DNA from: Acidobacteriota bacterium
GTDB lineage: Bacteria > Acidobacteriota > Vicinamibacteria > Vicinamibacterales > JAFNAJ01
DNA: 64,000 bases
Direction of reading: 5' to 3'
Assembly: GCA_023384575.1 (NCBI GenBank)
Contig: JAHDVP010000004.1
Span: 169,796-233,795 of the forward strand
The notes beneath the pieces were generated by a model that saw only the letters and a list, made by a program, of their open reading frames with translations, made no database searches and was not told the DNA's origin. Shown piece after piece: positions 43,262 to 51,431 of the stretch; position 1 is the stretch's first letter; the number at the start of each line of letters is the position of its first letter. Made by a program: the position numbers and the translations under genes.

Positions 43262-44965
43262 GTGTCGTCGTCTTCACTGGTGAAATGCCTCGTCGCCTGC
43301 GCCGTCGTGGTTTCTTTCGGCGCGTCCCTTTCCGCCCAGTCCGCCCGCCAGGCGGCGCGCCCGCCCGGCGAGGCCCCCGGTGCCCAGCTCGGCCCGCTCG
43401 TCGCCGAGGCGACCGCCGTACGGATCCCCACGCGCAGCGCCAGCGAGTTCGCCGCGGCGGCGAAGGCCTACGAATCGGTGCTGGCCCGGCTGCGTGGCAT
43501 CGACCGCAGCGCGCTCGGCCTCGACGACCAGGTTGACTACGACCTGCTCGAAGCGTGGCTGCGAACCCAACTGTTCGAGATCGTCGAGACGAAGCAGCAC
43601 CAGCTCGTGCCGGTGTCGTACTTCGCGCTCGGCCAGACGAGCGGCCTCTTCATGCGGCCGGGCGCGATTGCCGATGCGGGCGTCCGCGGCGCGATCCGGG
43701 AGCTGCGGGCGTTGCCGACGATTCTCGAGAACGGCAGGAAGAACCTGACGACGCCCGCGAGGACCTGGACGGAGAACGCGCTGTACCAGGCGTACTACGC
43801 GAAGCTGCTGCTCGAGCAGTACGTGCCCGCGGCCGTGGTCGACGACCCGGCGGTGAAGGCCGAGCTGCTCGCTGCTTCGCGCGAGGCGCTCGCGGCGGTC
43901 CAGGACTTCGAGCGGTGGCTCGAGCGCGAGCTGCTGCCCCGATCGACGCGCCCGCCGACGTGGAAGCCGGAGGAGATCGATTTCTATCAGCTCGTCTTCG
44001 AGCAGCTCGACAAGTACCCGGTCGACGAGATGCTGCGCATCGCCGAAGCGGAGGAGAAGCAGCTGCTCGTCGAGATGACCGAGCTCGCCCGCCAGATTCA
44101 CCCGTCGGGCGACCTGCGGCGCGTGTGGGAGGTGATGAAGGACGAGGCGCCTCCATGGGAGGGCGTGCTGCCGATGGCCCAGCGGTACGTCGACATGGCC
44201 TCGGACTGGCTGCGCGGTCCCGGGAGCCACGTGGTGACGATCCCGGAGTACATCGACTACGGCGCGATGATCACGACGCCCATGGGCAGGCGAACGCTCT
44301 CCTTCGGCGGCGCGAGCATGGGGCCCACCGTGGCCGGGCGCCAGTCGGGCTACTACGTGCTGACCCCGCTCGAGGATCGACTGACGCCGGAGGAGAAGGC
44401 GAGCCGCATCCGGTCGTACAACCCCTACTGGACCCACGTGATCTCGTACCACGAGTGGCTGGGCCACAACGTGCAGATCGCGGCTCGCAACGAGCACGTC
44501 ACCCGACCCATGCGCCGCGCCTTCCGCAGCGGCTATTTCAGCCAGGCCTGGTCGTTCTACCTCGAGAAGCTCCTCGAGGACGAGGGATACTACGAGGTGC
44601 TGCCGTACATGGAGAGGCTGAAGACCAGCATGGCGCGGCGCCAGATGCGCATGTGGCGCGTCCAGCGCATCGTCACGAAGCTCAAGATGGCCAAGGGCGA
44701 GATGACCTTCGATGAAGCCGTCCAGGCATACATCGACAAGATCGGGATGGAGCCGACGAACGCCTTCATCGAGGTGCAGCGCGACTGCCAGAACCCGACG
44801 CCTCCGGGCCGGGAGATCATCGGCGAGCTGGCCATCCTCGAGCTGAGGCGGGAGTACGAGCGGCGGATGGGACGCCACTACTCGCTCAAGCGCTTCAACG
44901 ACACGCTGCTCACCTACGGCGACCTGCCCTTCAAGCAGATTCGCCGGTTGATGTTCCGCGACTGA
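43262..44965 (+). CDS. exported DUF885-family metallohydrolase
   Basis: A 567-residue exported protein. The signal peptide (LVKCLVACAVVVSFGASLSAQ) begins right after GTG 43262. GGAGG (43251-43255) lies 6 nt upstream and favours this over the GTG at 43256. The catalytic region has ISYHEWLGHNVQ (HExxxH) near residue 400, followed by a glutamate-containing SFYLEKLLEDEGYYE; these are the conserved metal-site features of the DUF885 family. A zinc-dependent peptidase role is likely from the motif and unproven for most members. Confidence 0.82.
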   Translation: MSSSSLVKCLVACAVVVSFGASLSAQSARQAARPPGEAPGAQLGPLVAEATAVRIPTRSASEFAAAAKAYESVLARLRGIDRSALGLDDQVDYDLLEAWLRTQLFEIVETKQHQLVPVSYFALGQTSGLFMRPGAIADAGVRGAIRELRALPTILENGRKNLTTPARTWTENALYQAYYAKLLLEQYVPAAVVDDPAVKAELLAASREALAAVQDFERWLERELLPRSTRPPTWKPEEIDFYQLVFEQLDKYPVDEMLRIAEAEEKQLLVEMTELARQIHPSGDLRRVWEVMKDEAPPWEGVLPMAQRYVDMASDWLRGPGSHVVTIPEYIDYGAMITTPMGRRTLSFGGASMGPTVAGRQSGYYVLTPLEDRLTPEEKASRIRSYNPYWTHVISYHEWLGHNVQIAARNEHVTRPMRRAFRSGYFSQAWSFYLEKLLEDEGYYEVLPYMERLKTSMARRQMRMWRVQRIVTKLKMAKGEMTFDEAVQAYIDKIGMEPTNAFIEVQRDCQNPTPPGREIIGELAILELRREYERRMGRHYSLKRFNDTLLTYGDLPFKQIRRLMFRD

Positions 44966-44996
44966 CGCCGACCCGTCAGCCGCGGTCCTCGCGACC

Positions 44997-46730
44997 ATGC
45001 CAGACGCGTTCAGGCAAGGCACCCTCGTCGCCGGCCGCTACGAGATCCTCGGCCTGCTCGGGACCGGCGGGATGGGCGAGATCTACCGCGCCCGCCGCCT
45101 GCGCCTCGGCGACGAGGTGGCCATCAAGGTCATCCGGACGACGGGCGTCGACGACGAGGCGCTGCGCGACCGGTTCATGCGTGAGAGCCGGGCGTGCGCA
45201 CGCCTCCGCCACCCGCACATCGTCGCCATTCACGATTTCGACGTCGACGACGAGGGACGGCCGTTCCTGGTGATGGAGTTGCTGAACGGGCCGAGCGTGC
45301 GCGAGGAGCTCGCGCAGTCGGGGCGGTTCGACCTGGCGCGCCTGCAGAAGATCCTGCCCGGGTTGTGCAGCGCGCTGCAGCTCGCCCACGACAACGGCAT
45401 CGTCCATCGCGACCTGAAGCCGGCCAACATCGTGAGTCATCGCTACGAGTCGGGCGAGCTCGTCTACAAGATCATCGACTTCGGCCTGGCGAACGTTCGC
45501 GCGGCCGCGGACGAGACCCGGCTCACGACCGAGCGGCAGTTCCTCGGCACGGTGACCTACGCCTCGCCCGAGCAGCTCCGGGGGCAGGCCGTCGACCAGC
45601 GCTCCGACGTTTACAGCGCCGGGGCGGTGGTCTACGAGATGATCACCGGGCGCGCGGTCTTCGACGCCGCCGACTCGCTCGCGGCGGCGACGCAGCACCT
45701 GATGGCATCGCCCGAGCCGCCGTCGCGATTCAGGACCGACCTGCCCGGCTGGGTCGATGCCGTCGTGCTGAGGGCGCTGGCCAAGGAGCCGGACGACCGC
45801 TGGCCGCGTATCGAGGACTTCGGGCTCGCCATGCAGGGGGAGGTGGCGCACGATGCGCCCACCGGCCTCGGCCACGTCCGGACTCCGGCGCTGTCGGGCA
45901 TGCTCGGGAAGTACGACCTCGGACTCCTGATCGGCCGCGGCCGGTTCGGGAGCGAAGTGTACGCCGCACGGCACCGTGCGCTCGGCCACCCGGTGGCCGT
46001 GCGCACGCTGCATCGCCGGGCACACCCCACCTGGGACGCCGCCCGCGACCGCTTCCTTCGTGAGGCGCAGGCGCTGCAGGTGTGGCACCCGTCGATCATC
46101 CAGGTGCGCGATTACGGCGAAGAGCGCGACGTCGTCTACGTCGTCACCGAGCTGCTCGAGGGCGTCAGCCTGCGCGAGCTGCTGGCGCGCGAGGGCGCGC
46201 TGCCGTGGCCGCGCGTTGCGCCGCTCGCCGACCAGCTGCTCGACGCCATCGAGGCCATGCATCGGCGGGGCGGGACCGTGTGCGGCCTCAGCCCCGAGAT
46301 CATCCGCATGACGCGCGACGACGCGGGCGAGCGCCTCATGATCTCGTCGGCGGGCATCGTGCAGGTGCAGGACCTGCTCGGCACACTCTCGCTCGAGACG
46401 CTGCGCGGCGGCGAGCGTGCCGACCCCGAGTTGCCCTACGTCGCGCCGGAGGTCTTCATGGGGCGAGCACCCGATATGGTGGCCGACGTGTTCACCATCG
46501 GCGTGCTCCTCTACGAGATGGCGACAGGCCGCGTGCCGTTCGAGGGCCGGACCCTGCCGTCGCTGCTCGGGGCCGCGATGGGGCCTCCGCCCCCGCCGGC
46601 GCACGACATGGCCCCGGGTGTCCCGCCCGCCGTTTCGGACGTGGTGGCGCGGTGCCTGGTGGCCGACCCCGCCGCGCGCCTCGCCCCGGTCGCCGAGGTG
46701 CGCCGCCGCCTGTCGGACGCGACCCGGTGA
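44997..46730 (+). CDS. tandem kinase-pseudokinase (Hanks-type Ser/Thr kinase)
   Basis: A 577-residue soluble protein with two kinase folds. Domain 1 (residues ~14-290) is complete: glycine loop LGTGGMGEIY, K44 in VAIKV, catalytic loop HRDLKPAN (137-144), DFGLA (161-165) and APE-like YASPEQL. Domain 2 (~310-570) keeps the fold but has lost catalysis: the VAIK lysine reads VAVRTL, the HRD loop reads GGTVCGLSPE and the DFG position reads ISSAGI. There is no transmembrane segment and no PASTA repeats. The second domain probably regulates the first. It ends 29 bp from the convergent HprK-like gene. Confidence 0.88.
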   Translation: MPDAFRQGTLVAGRYEILGLLGTGGMGEIYRARRLRLGDEVAIKVIRTTGVDDEALRDRFMRESRACARLRHPHIVAIHDFDVDDEGRPFLVMELLNGPSVREELAQSGRFDLARLQKILPGLCSALQLAHDNGIVHRDLKPANIVSHRYESGELVYKIIDFGLANVRAAADETRLTTERQFLGTVTYASPEQLRGQAVDQRSDVYSAGAVVYEMITGRAVFDAADSLAAATQHLMASPEPPSRFRTDLPGWVDAVVLRALAKEPDDRWPRIEDFGLAMQGEVAHDAPTGLGHVRTPALSGMLGKYDLGLLIGRGRFGSEVYAARHRALGHPVAVRTLHRRAHPTWDAARDRFLREAQALQVWHPSIIQVRDYGEERDVVYVVTELLEGVSLRELLAREGALPWPRVAPLADQLLDAIEAMHRRGGTVCGLSPEIIRMTRDDAGERLMISSAGIVQVQDLLGTLSLETLRGGERADPELPYVAPEVFMGRAPDMVADVFTIGVLLYEMATGRVPFEGRTLPSLLGAAMGPPPPPAHDMAPGVPPAVSDVVARCLVADPAARLAPVAEVRRRLSDATR

Positions 46731-46759
46731 GCGTCCGGTTCCACATTGGCCGGGCTGCT

Positions 46760-47653
46760 CTACGATGACGAGAGGGCCTGGAGGATGACGGCGGTGACCG
46801 CGTCGAGGGCCGAGAGCGCGCGGGGACGCCGCAGCGTGTACACGGGGACCCGCGCGGCCACTCGAGCGCACGCCTTCAGGTGATCCGCGGCGGCGGCCCG
46901 CTGCGCGAGCCGGGCGACGTAGCTGTAGCGGAGCACGTCGAGCGGCACCGACTGTCCGTGCCGCCGCGTGGCCGACAGCGCGTCGGCGTCCTCGATCACG
47001 AACAGCGCGTGAAACGGCAGGGGCGCCGCCGCGAAGTCCGCGCCGAACCCGAGGAGCGCCTTGCCTCGGTCGCCTTCGTCGAGCCGCGCGAGCGTGGGGC
47101 GGTCGTCTGGGGCCACCGTCGCCGCCGCCGCGTCGAGGCGCAGCGCCGGGTAGGCCGGCCGAACGAGCGGCGTCTCGCCCCGCCACTCGACGCACACGAT
47201 GTCGTCGGCGACGAGCGCGGCCCCGCGTGCGACGCAGGCGGCGGCCAGCGTCGACTTGCCGGCGCCAGACTGGCCCGCGAACGCCACCACGCGCCCGTCG
47301 AACGCCACTGCGCTCGCGTGCAGCACGACGTGGCCGCGCTGGAAGAGCACGATCGCCAGCGCCTGGCCGATGAGGGCCGCTCCGAGCCCTGTGGCCGCGC
47401 CCCGCAGACCTCGCACCTCGATGGTTCGGCCGCCGGCAATGGTCGCCACGCCGAGGCCCGGCCAGACGAGCCGGACGCGCTGCGCGTCGGCCGATGCCGC
47501 GTCGTTGATGCCGTCGAGACCGCGCGCCCCGTCGAGGTCGACCACCACGATGTCGAGGTCGACGTCCGCACGCGGCCGAGCCGTTGTCAGACCGGGCAGG
47601 GGCATCGACGATCGAAGGGTGAGGCCGTACGCGCGATAGAAGTGGCCGTTCAT
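46760..47653 (-). CDS. HprK-like kinase associated with lasso-type RiPP loci
   Basis: A 297-residue P-loop protein. Walker A is FAGQSGAGKST (G127-S134), preceded by VVLHASAV (110-117), a hallmark of HPr-kinase-like proteins found in RiPP clusters. Conserved Asp150-Asp151 in VADDIVCVEW match the catalytic aspartate region of HprK. There is no HprK N-terminal domain or HPr substrate nearby. In paeninodin-type lasso clusters such kinases phosphorylate a C-terminal serine of the precursor, and the precursors at 53481-53893 have serine-rich C-termini. Divergent from the PqqD-like gene. Confidence 0.82.
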   Translation of the reverse strand: MNGHFYRAYGLTLRSSMPLPGLTTARPRADVDLDIVVVDLDGARGLDGINDAASADAQRVRLVWPGLGVATIAGGRTIEVRGLRGAATGLGAALIGQALAIVLFQRGHVVLHASAVAFDGRVVAFAGQSGAGKSTLAAACVARGAALVADDIVCVEWRGETPLVRPAYPALRLDAAAATVAPDDRPTLARLDEGDRGKALLGFGADFAAAPLPFHALFVIEDADALSATRRHGQSVPLDVLRYSYVARLAQRAAAADHLKACARVAARVPVYTLRRPRALSALDAVTAVILQALSSS

Positions 47654-47801
47654 TCCGCCGTTCCGTCCTCATGATGCCGTGCTCGCGGGTGCTTCGCCAA
47701 ATCCGCGGCGTCGCCGGTGCGCCTCTCGTCGGCACGGAGCAGGCGCACGAGACACGGAGGGCATGGACACGGCCGGTGCCATTGCCTACCATGGTCCGGA
47801 C

Positions 47802-48113
47802 ATGTCTGCAGACCCGAGCGTCTTCACGCCCGACACCGTCGTCGTCGCGGCAGCTGGACCCGTCGCCTGCGAAGTCGACGGCGCGTACGTCATCCTCGAA
47901 CCCGCGGCCGGACGGTACTTCGGCACCGAGAAGGTGGGCGCGTCGATCTGGCGGATGCTCGAGGTCCCGGTGTCGGTCGACAGCATCTGCCGGCGCCTCG
48001 TCGAACAGTACGACGTGCAGCCAGGGCGCTGCGAGGCCGACGTCCGAACCTACCTCGCCACGCTGCACGCCCAGGGACTGCTCGAGATCTGCGCCAGCCC
48101 CGCGGAGCGCTGA
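47802..48113 (+). CDS. PqqD-like RiPP recognition element protein (lasso B1 type)
   Basis: A 103-residue PqqD-fold protein that normally binds a RiPP leader peptide and delivers it to modifying enzymes. The winged-helix pattern is clear: DTVVVAAAGPVACEVDGAYV, ILEPAAGRYFGTEKVGASIW, then SICRRLVEQYDVQPG and a C-terminal helix TYLATLHAQGLLE. An in-frame ATG at 47763 has a ribosome site but would be only 2 nt away from it. I prefer 47802 because sequence upstream is unlike the family. The TGA overlaps the next ATG as TGATG. Confidence 0.85.
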   Translation: MSADPSVFTPDTVVVAAAGPVACEVDGAYVILEPAAGRYFGTEKVGASIWRMLEVPVSVDSICRRLVEQYDVQPGRCEADVRTYLATLHAQGLLEICASPAER

Positions 48114-48535
48114 TGCGGCGAATCCTCGGTGCGGCCTCGCTCGCGCGTGCCCTGCTGGTGGTCTTCGCCGTGCGCCTGGCCCTGATCGTGTGGCCCTTCG
48201 CAAGCGTCCACGAACTGGTCGACCGGAAGTCGCGTCCGCGCACGGGCGCGTCGCCTGCGTCCAGGACGCCGGCACGCGTCGTCGCCGGCCGTGTCGACCG
48301 CGTCGCACGGTTCGTCCCGGGCGCCACGTGCCTCGTGCGATCGCTTGCCGCCCGACTCCTCCTCGGATGGGCAGGCCACGAGTCTCGGCTGCGGATCGGG
48401 GTCGCTCGCCCCGGGCAGGCTGGTCTCGAGGCCCATGCCTGGGTGGAGTGCGACGGTGTCACGGTGCTCGGCGCGACCACCGACACCCACTTCACCCCGC
48501 TGCCCGATCTTCCGCCTCGCTCCAGGGCGTCATGA
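48113..48535 (+). CDS. lasso-peptide B2-type transglutaminase-fold leader protease
   Basis: A 140-residue transglutaminase-like cysteine protease that in lasso pathways removes the leader peptide. The Cys-His pair is GATCLVRSLAARLLL (Cys73) and EAHAWVECDGV (His108), with an acidic residue in the following strand (D114 or D124) as third member. The N-terminus is a hydrophobic helix (ALLVVFAVRLALIVWPF, ~13-29), so membrane association is possible. ATG 48113 shares a base with the PqqD-like stop, indicating translational coupling. Confidence 0.85.
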   Translation: MRRILGAASLARALLVVFAVRLALIVWPFASVHELVDRKSRPRTGASPASRTPARVVAGRVDRVARFVPGATCLVRSLAARLLLGWAGHESRLRIGVARPGQAGLEAHAWVECDGVTVLGATTDTHFTPLPDLPPRSRAS

Positions 48536-49710
48536 GCCGAGAGGTCGCGCTCCTGGCGGCGGTCGCGCGGGCTCACTCGGGCGGTGGGACCGATCGCCTC
48601 CGCCAGGCGGTGGCCGGCATCGAGGCCTGGGCACCGGTGCTTCGACTGGCGGCCGTTCACGGCGTGATGCCGCTCACCGCCTCGACGCTGCTCCAATGGG
48701 CCGGTGACGTCCTGCCGCCGCCCGTGGCCGTCGACCTGCGCGACCGCGTGCGCGACAACGCTCGCCGCATGCTCGGGCTTTCGGCGGAGCTTCGGCGGAT
48801 TCGCGATGCCTTCGACCGATCGGGCCTGCGGGTCCTGGCGTTCAAGGGACCCACGCTGGCGATGCTGGCCTACGGGAACGTGGCGTTGCGCCGATCGCGA
48901 GACCTGGACCTGCTCGTCGAGCCGGGTTCGCTCCCGCGTGCCCACGACCTCGTCGCCGACCTGGGGTATGGGATCGCCGACCCGCTGACGTCGCTTGCTG
49001 GCGCCGACCTCCGGCAGTACCTGCGGTCGTCGCACCAGGCCGAGTACGTCAACACCGCGTTGGCGATGCGCATCGACGTGCAGACCGCGCTTGCGCCTCC
49101 GTTTCTTCCCTCACCGGACTTCGACCAGCTCTGGGACCGACGCACGCTGGTGGCACTGCCGGGAGGAGCGGTCGACGCGATCGGGCCCGCCGACCTCCTG
49201 CCCGCGCTCTGCCAGCACGGGCTGCGTCACGGGTGGGAACGCTTCCAGTGGGTCGTCGACGTCGCGTTGCTCGCGGCTCGCTCACCCATCACGACGGGCG
49301 CCGAGAGGCTCGAGAACGGCTGGGCGGCGTCGCGCGCCGTCGCCCTCGGGCTGTCGCTCGCCGAGGAGACGACCGGCATCGACGGCGGCAGGACCGCCAC
49401 GCGCGTGGTGGCCGACGCCGGGGTGCGCCGCCTCACCCGGATCGCGGCCCGAGCGCTCTTCGAGGACGCCACCGTCAGACAGCGCGCGTGGACCAACTTC
49501 AGGCTCCAGTACGGCGCCCAGGAGCACTGGCGGGCGAAGGCGCGATACCTGCGGGCGCTCGCAGAGACACGCTCGAACGCCGATTGGGCGGCCTCGCCAT
49601 CGGCCGCTTCATCCTCTTCCCTCGTTTCCGCGCTCCAGCGAACGTGGCGTCTCGCCATCGACTACGGCGGCGGATGGTGGTCGCGCGGCTCGTCGAGGCG
49701 CCACACGTAG
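48532..49710 (+). CDS. nucleotidyltransferase of the PF14907 type, RiPP-associated
   Basis: A 392-residue protein. The nucleotidyltransferase core is at residues ~100-130: VLAFKGPTLAMLAYG followed by RSRDLDLLVE, whose D124-x-D126 pair is the metal-binding site. Downstream helices (QYLRSSHQAEYVNTALAMRIDVQTAL) match the uncharacterised nucleotidyltransferase family that recurs beside PqqD/B2/HprK genes. It may transfer a nucleotide to a peptide or protein. Start overlaps the B2 stop by 4 nt. Its last 49 nt overlap the convergent GT39-like gene. Confidence 0.8.
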   Translation: MSREVALLAAVARAHSGGGTDRLRQAVAGIEAWAPVLRLAAVHGVMPLTASTLLQWAGDVLPPPVAVDLRDRVRDNARRMLGLSAELRRIRDAFDRSGLRVLAFKGPTLAMLAYGNVALRRSRDLDLLVEPGSLPRAHDLVADLGYGIADPLTSLAGADLRQYLRSSHQAEYVNTALAMRIDVQTALAPPFLPSPDFDQLWDRRTLVALPGGAVDAIGPADLLPALCQHGLRHGWERFQWVVDVALLAARSPITTGAERLENGWAASRAVALGLSLAEETTGIDGGRTATRVVADAGVRRLTRIAARALFEDATVRQRAWTNFRLQYGAQEHWRAKARYLRALAETRSNADWAASPSAASSSSLVSALQRTWRLAIDYGGGWWSRGSSRRHT

Positions 49711-51431
49711 AAGCGCGACGTCCAGCGCGGGCCCCACCGGTCGCGACGCCACCAGAAGCGCACGAGGCCCCGCACATCGAGGGCCGAGGCCTGTCCCAGC
49801 CACCAACTGCCGGTGTGGTACAGCCCCTGCTGGCTCGTGTACCCGGGCAGGTCGGTGGGCGAGGCGCTCCCGGCGAGGACGAAGGGCGCGCGGGGTGGGT
49901 CCTCGACCTCCTCCACGTAGCTCACCTGGACGTCTCGCAGGTACCAGTGGAACGGCCACTGGTACGGCCGCTCGATCTCCGCCACCGGCTCGCCCGGTGC
50001 GGCCGTGGCCGATCGCTGGGCGATGGCGTCGACCACGAGGCGGACGTCGCCCGCGAACTCGACCTGCAGCATCGGCTCGCCGACGTTGTGGCGATTGAAC
50101 GTCAGCAGGGCCACCGTGCTCCAGGTCGCGATCGCCGAGCAGACGACGACGACCGTCGCAAGGATGCCCCGCCACGGACCGGTCGTCGCGTCCCACCAGC
50201 GTGTCAGCCGGATCGCCACCACGAGCAGCCACGGCACGACGACGTGGACGGCGAGCCAGGGCACCTTCTCTCCAGCATACGAGTAAAGCACCGTGACCAT
50301 CGATGCGACACACACCAGGTAGGCCTCGGTGTCGCGCCCCCTCGCCAGCAGTTCGCGCACGGCGCCGAGCACGAGTCCGGCGCCGAGCACGACGAAGGGC
50401 GCGTGCAGGCGATGGAGATGCGCGATCGCGCGCAGGGCCGCTTGCTGGTCCGGGTCGAGCCACAGCACGCCGAAGGCCGTCGCGGCGGCAGCGGCCACGG
50501 TCAGCCACAGCAGGCGCCGGCGGCGGACCGCGTCCTCGATCACCAACCCCAGGGCGCCAAGGAGGATCAGCGGTTCGTAGACGAGCAGCAGGACGCCGTA
50601 GTAGTGAAACGGCCCGCCGAGCCGCTCCTCCGCGTGCATCGCGGCCCAGTGCAGGACGGGATCGACCAGAGGCGCCGATGCCGTCCGCGCCAGCGCCGTG
50701 GCGAAACCACCCGCGTGGTCGACGTGGTACTGAAAGGTGGTCAGGTAAAGGGCGGCAAGGATGAAGGCTGCCAGCAGCCCCAGCCACCGCCAGCCGCGGA
50801 ACGCGCGCAGCGCGCTCCAGACGTCGCGACCGTCGACAGGCGAGTGCCGTGCGCGACACAGCATCCACGTCCCTGCAGCCGCCACGATGAACCAGATGTT
50901 CAGCTTCGTCGCGATCCCCAGCGACAGGGTGGCCGCGCCGAGGGCGACCACCCTCGACGTCGGGAACCGTCCGAGGGCGAGCGGCACCCACAGCAGCACG
51001 AGCGACCACAAGGCGACGAGCGCGTCGTGGTTGTTGAAGCGGGAGTAGAAGACGAGTGTGGGCGACGTGGCGGCCAGCGCGGCCGCCACGAGTGCGGGCG
51101 CCGGCCCGATGATCCGCCTGAACAGGGACACGAAGGCGAAGACGAGGACGACACCCGCCACGGCGCTCACGAGGCGCGCCTGCAGGTCGCCGGCACCGAA
51201 GAGGCCGAAGACGAGCGCCTCGAGGTGATAGAGCAGCGGTCCGTGGTACACGGGATCGGCGTGATAGCCGCGGCCCGAGAGGAGTTCCGCCGCGAACCAG
51301 GCGTGAACGGCCTCGTCATGGTGCATGAAGCGCCCGCCGAGGTTCCAGAACCTCGTCGCCAGCGCGGCGAGCCCCACGAGCGCGACGACCGCCCAGTACA
51401 CGCCGAACGATCCGAGTCGCACCGACTTCAT
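49662..51431 (-). CDS. GT39-like membrane glycosyltransferase (TIGR03663 type)
   Basis: A 589-residue protein with about a dozen helices. The N-terminal acidic pair HHDEAVHAWF (metal/donor site of GT-C enzymes) and YHGPLLYHLEALVF on the first periplasmic loop identify the GT39/PMT fold. The TIGR03663 group is known in archaea and Chloroflexi and usually neighbours a DUF2298 protein, as here. It presumably uses a lipid-linked sugar on a periplasmic acceptor. It starts at ATG 51431, overlapping the DUF2298 stop by 4 nt, so the pair is coupled. Confidence 0.82.
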   Translation of the reverse strand: MKSVRLGSFGVYWAVVALVGLAALATRFWNLGGRFMHHDEAVHAWFAAELLSGRGYHADPVYHGPLLYHLEALVFGLFGAGDLQARLVSAVAGVVLVFAFVSLFRRIIGPAPALVAAALAATSPTLVFYSRFNNHDALVALWSLVLLWVPLALGRFPTSRVVALGAATLSLGIATKLNIWFIVAAAGTWMLCRARHSPVDGRDVWSALRAFRGWRWLGLLAAFILAALYLTTFQYHVDHAGGFATALARTASAPLVDPVLHWAAMHAEERLGGPFHYYGVLLLVYEPLILLGALGLVIEDAVRRRRLLWLTVAAAAATAFGVLWLDPDQQAALRAIAHLHRLHAPFVVLGAGLVLGAVRELLARGRDTEAYLVCVASMVTVLYSYAGEKVPWLAVHVVVPWLLVVAIRLTRWWDATTGPWRGILATVVVVCSAIATWSTVALLTFNRHNVGEPMLQVEFAGDVRLVVDAIAQRSATAAPGEPVAEIERPYQWPFHWYLRDVQVSYVEEVEDPPRAPFVLAGSASPTDLPGYTSQQGLYHTGSWWLGQASALDVRGLVRFWWRRDRWGPRWTSRFYVWRLDEPRDHHPPP

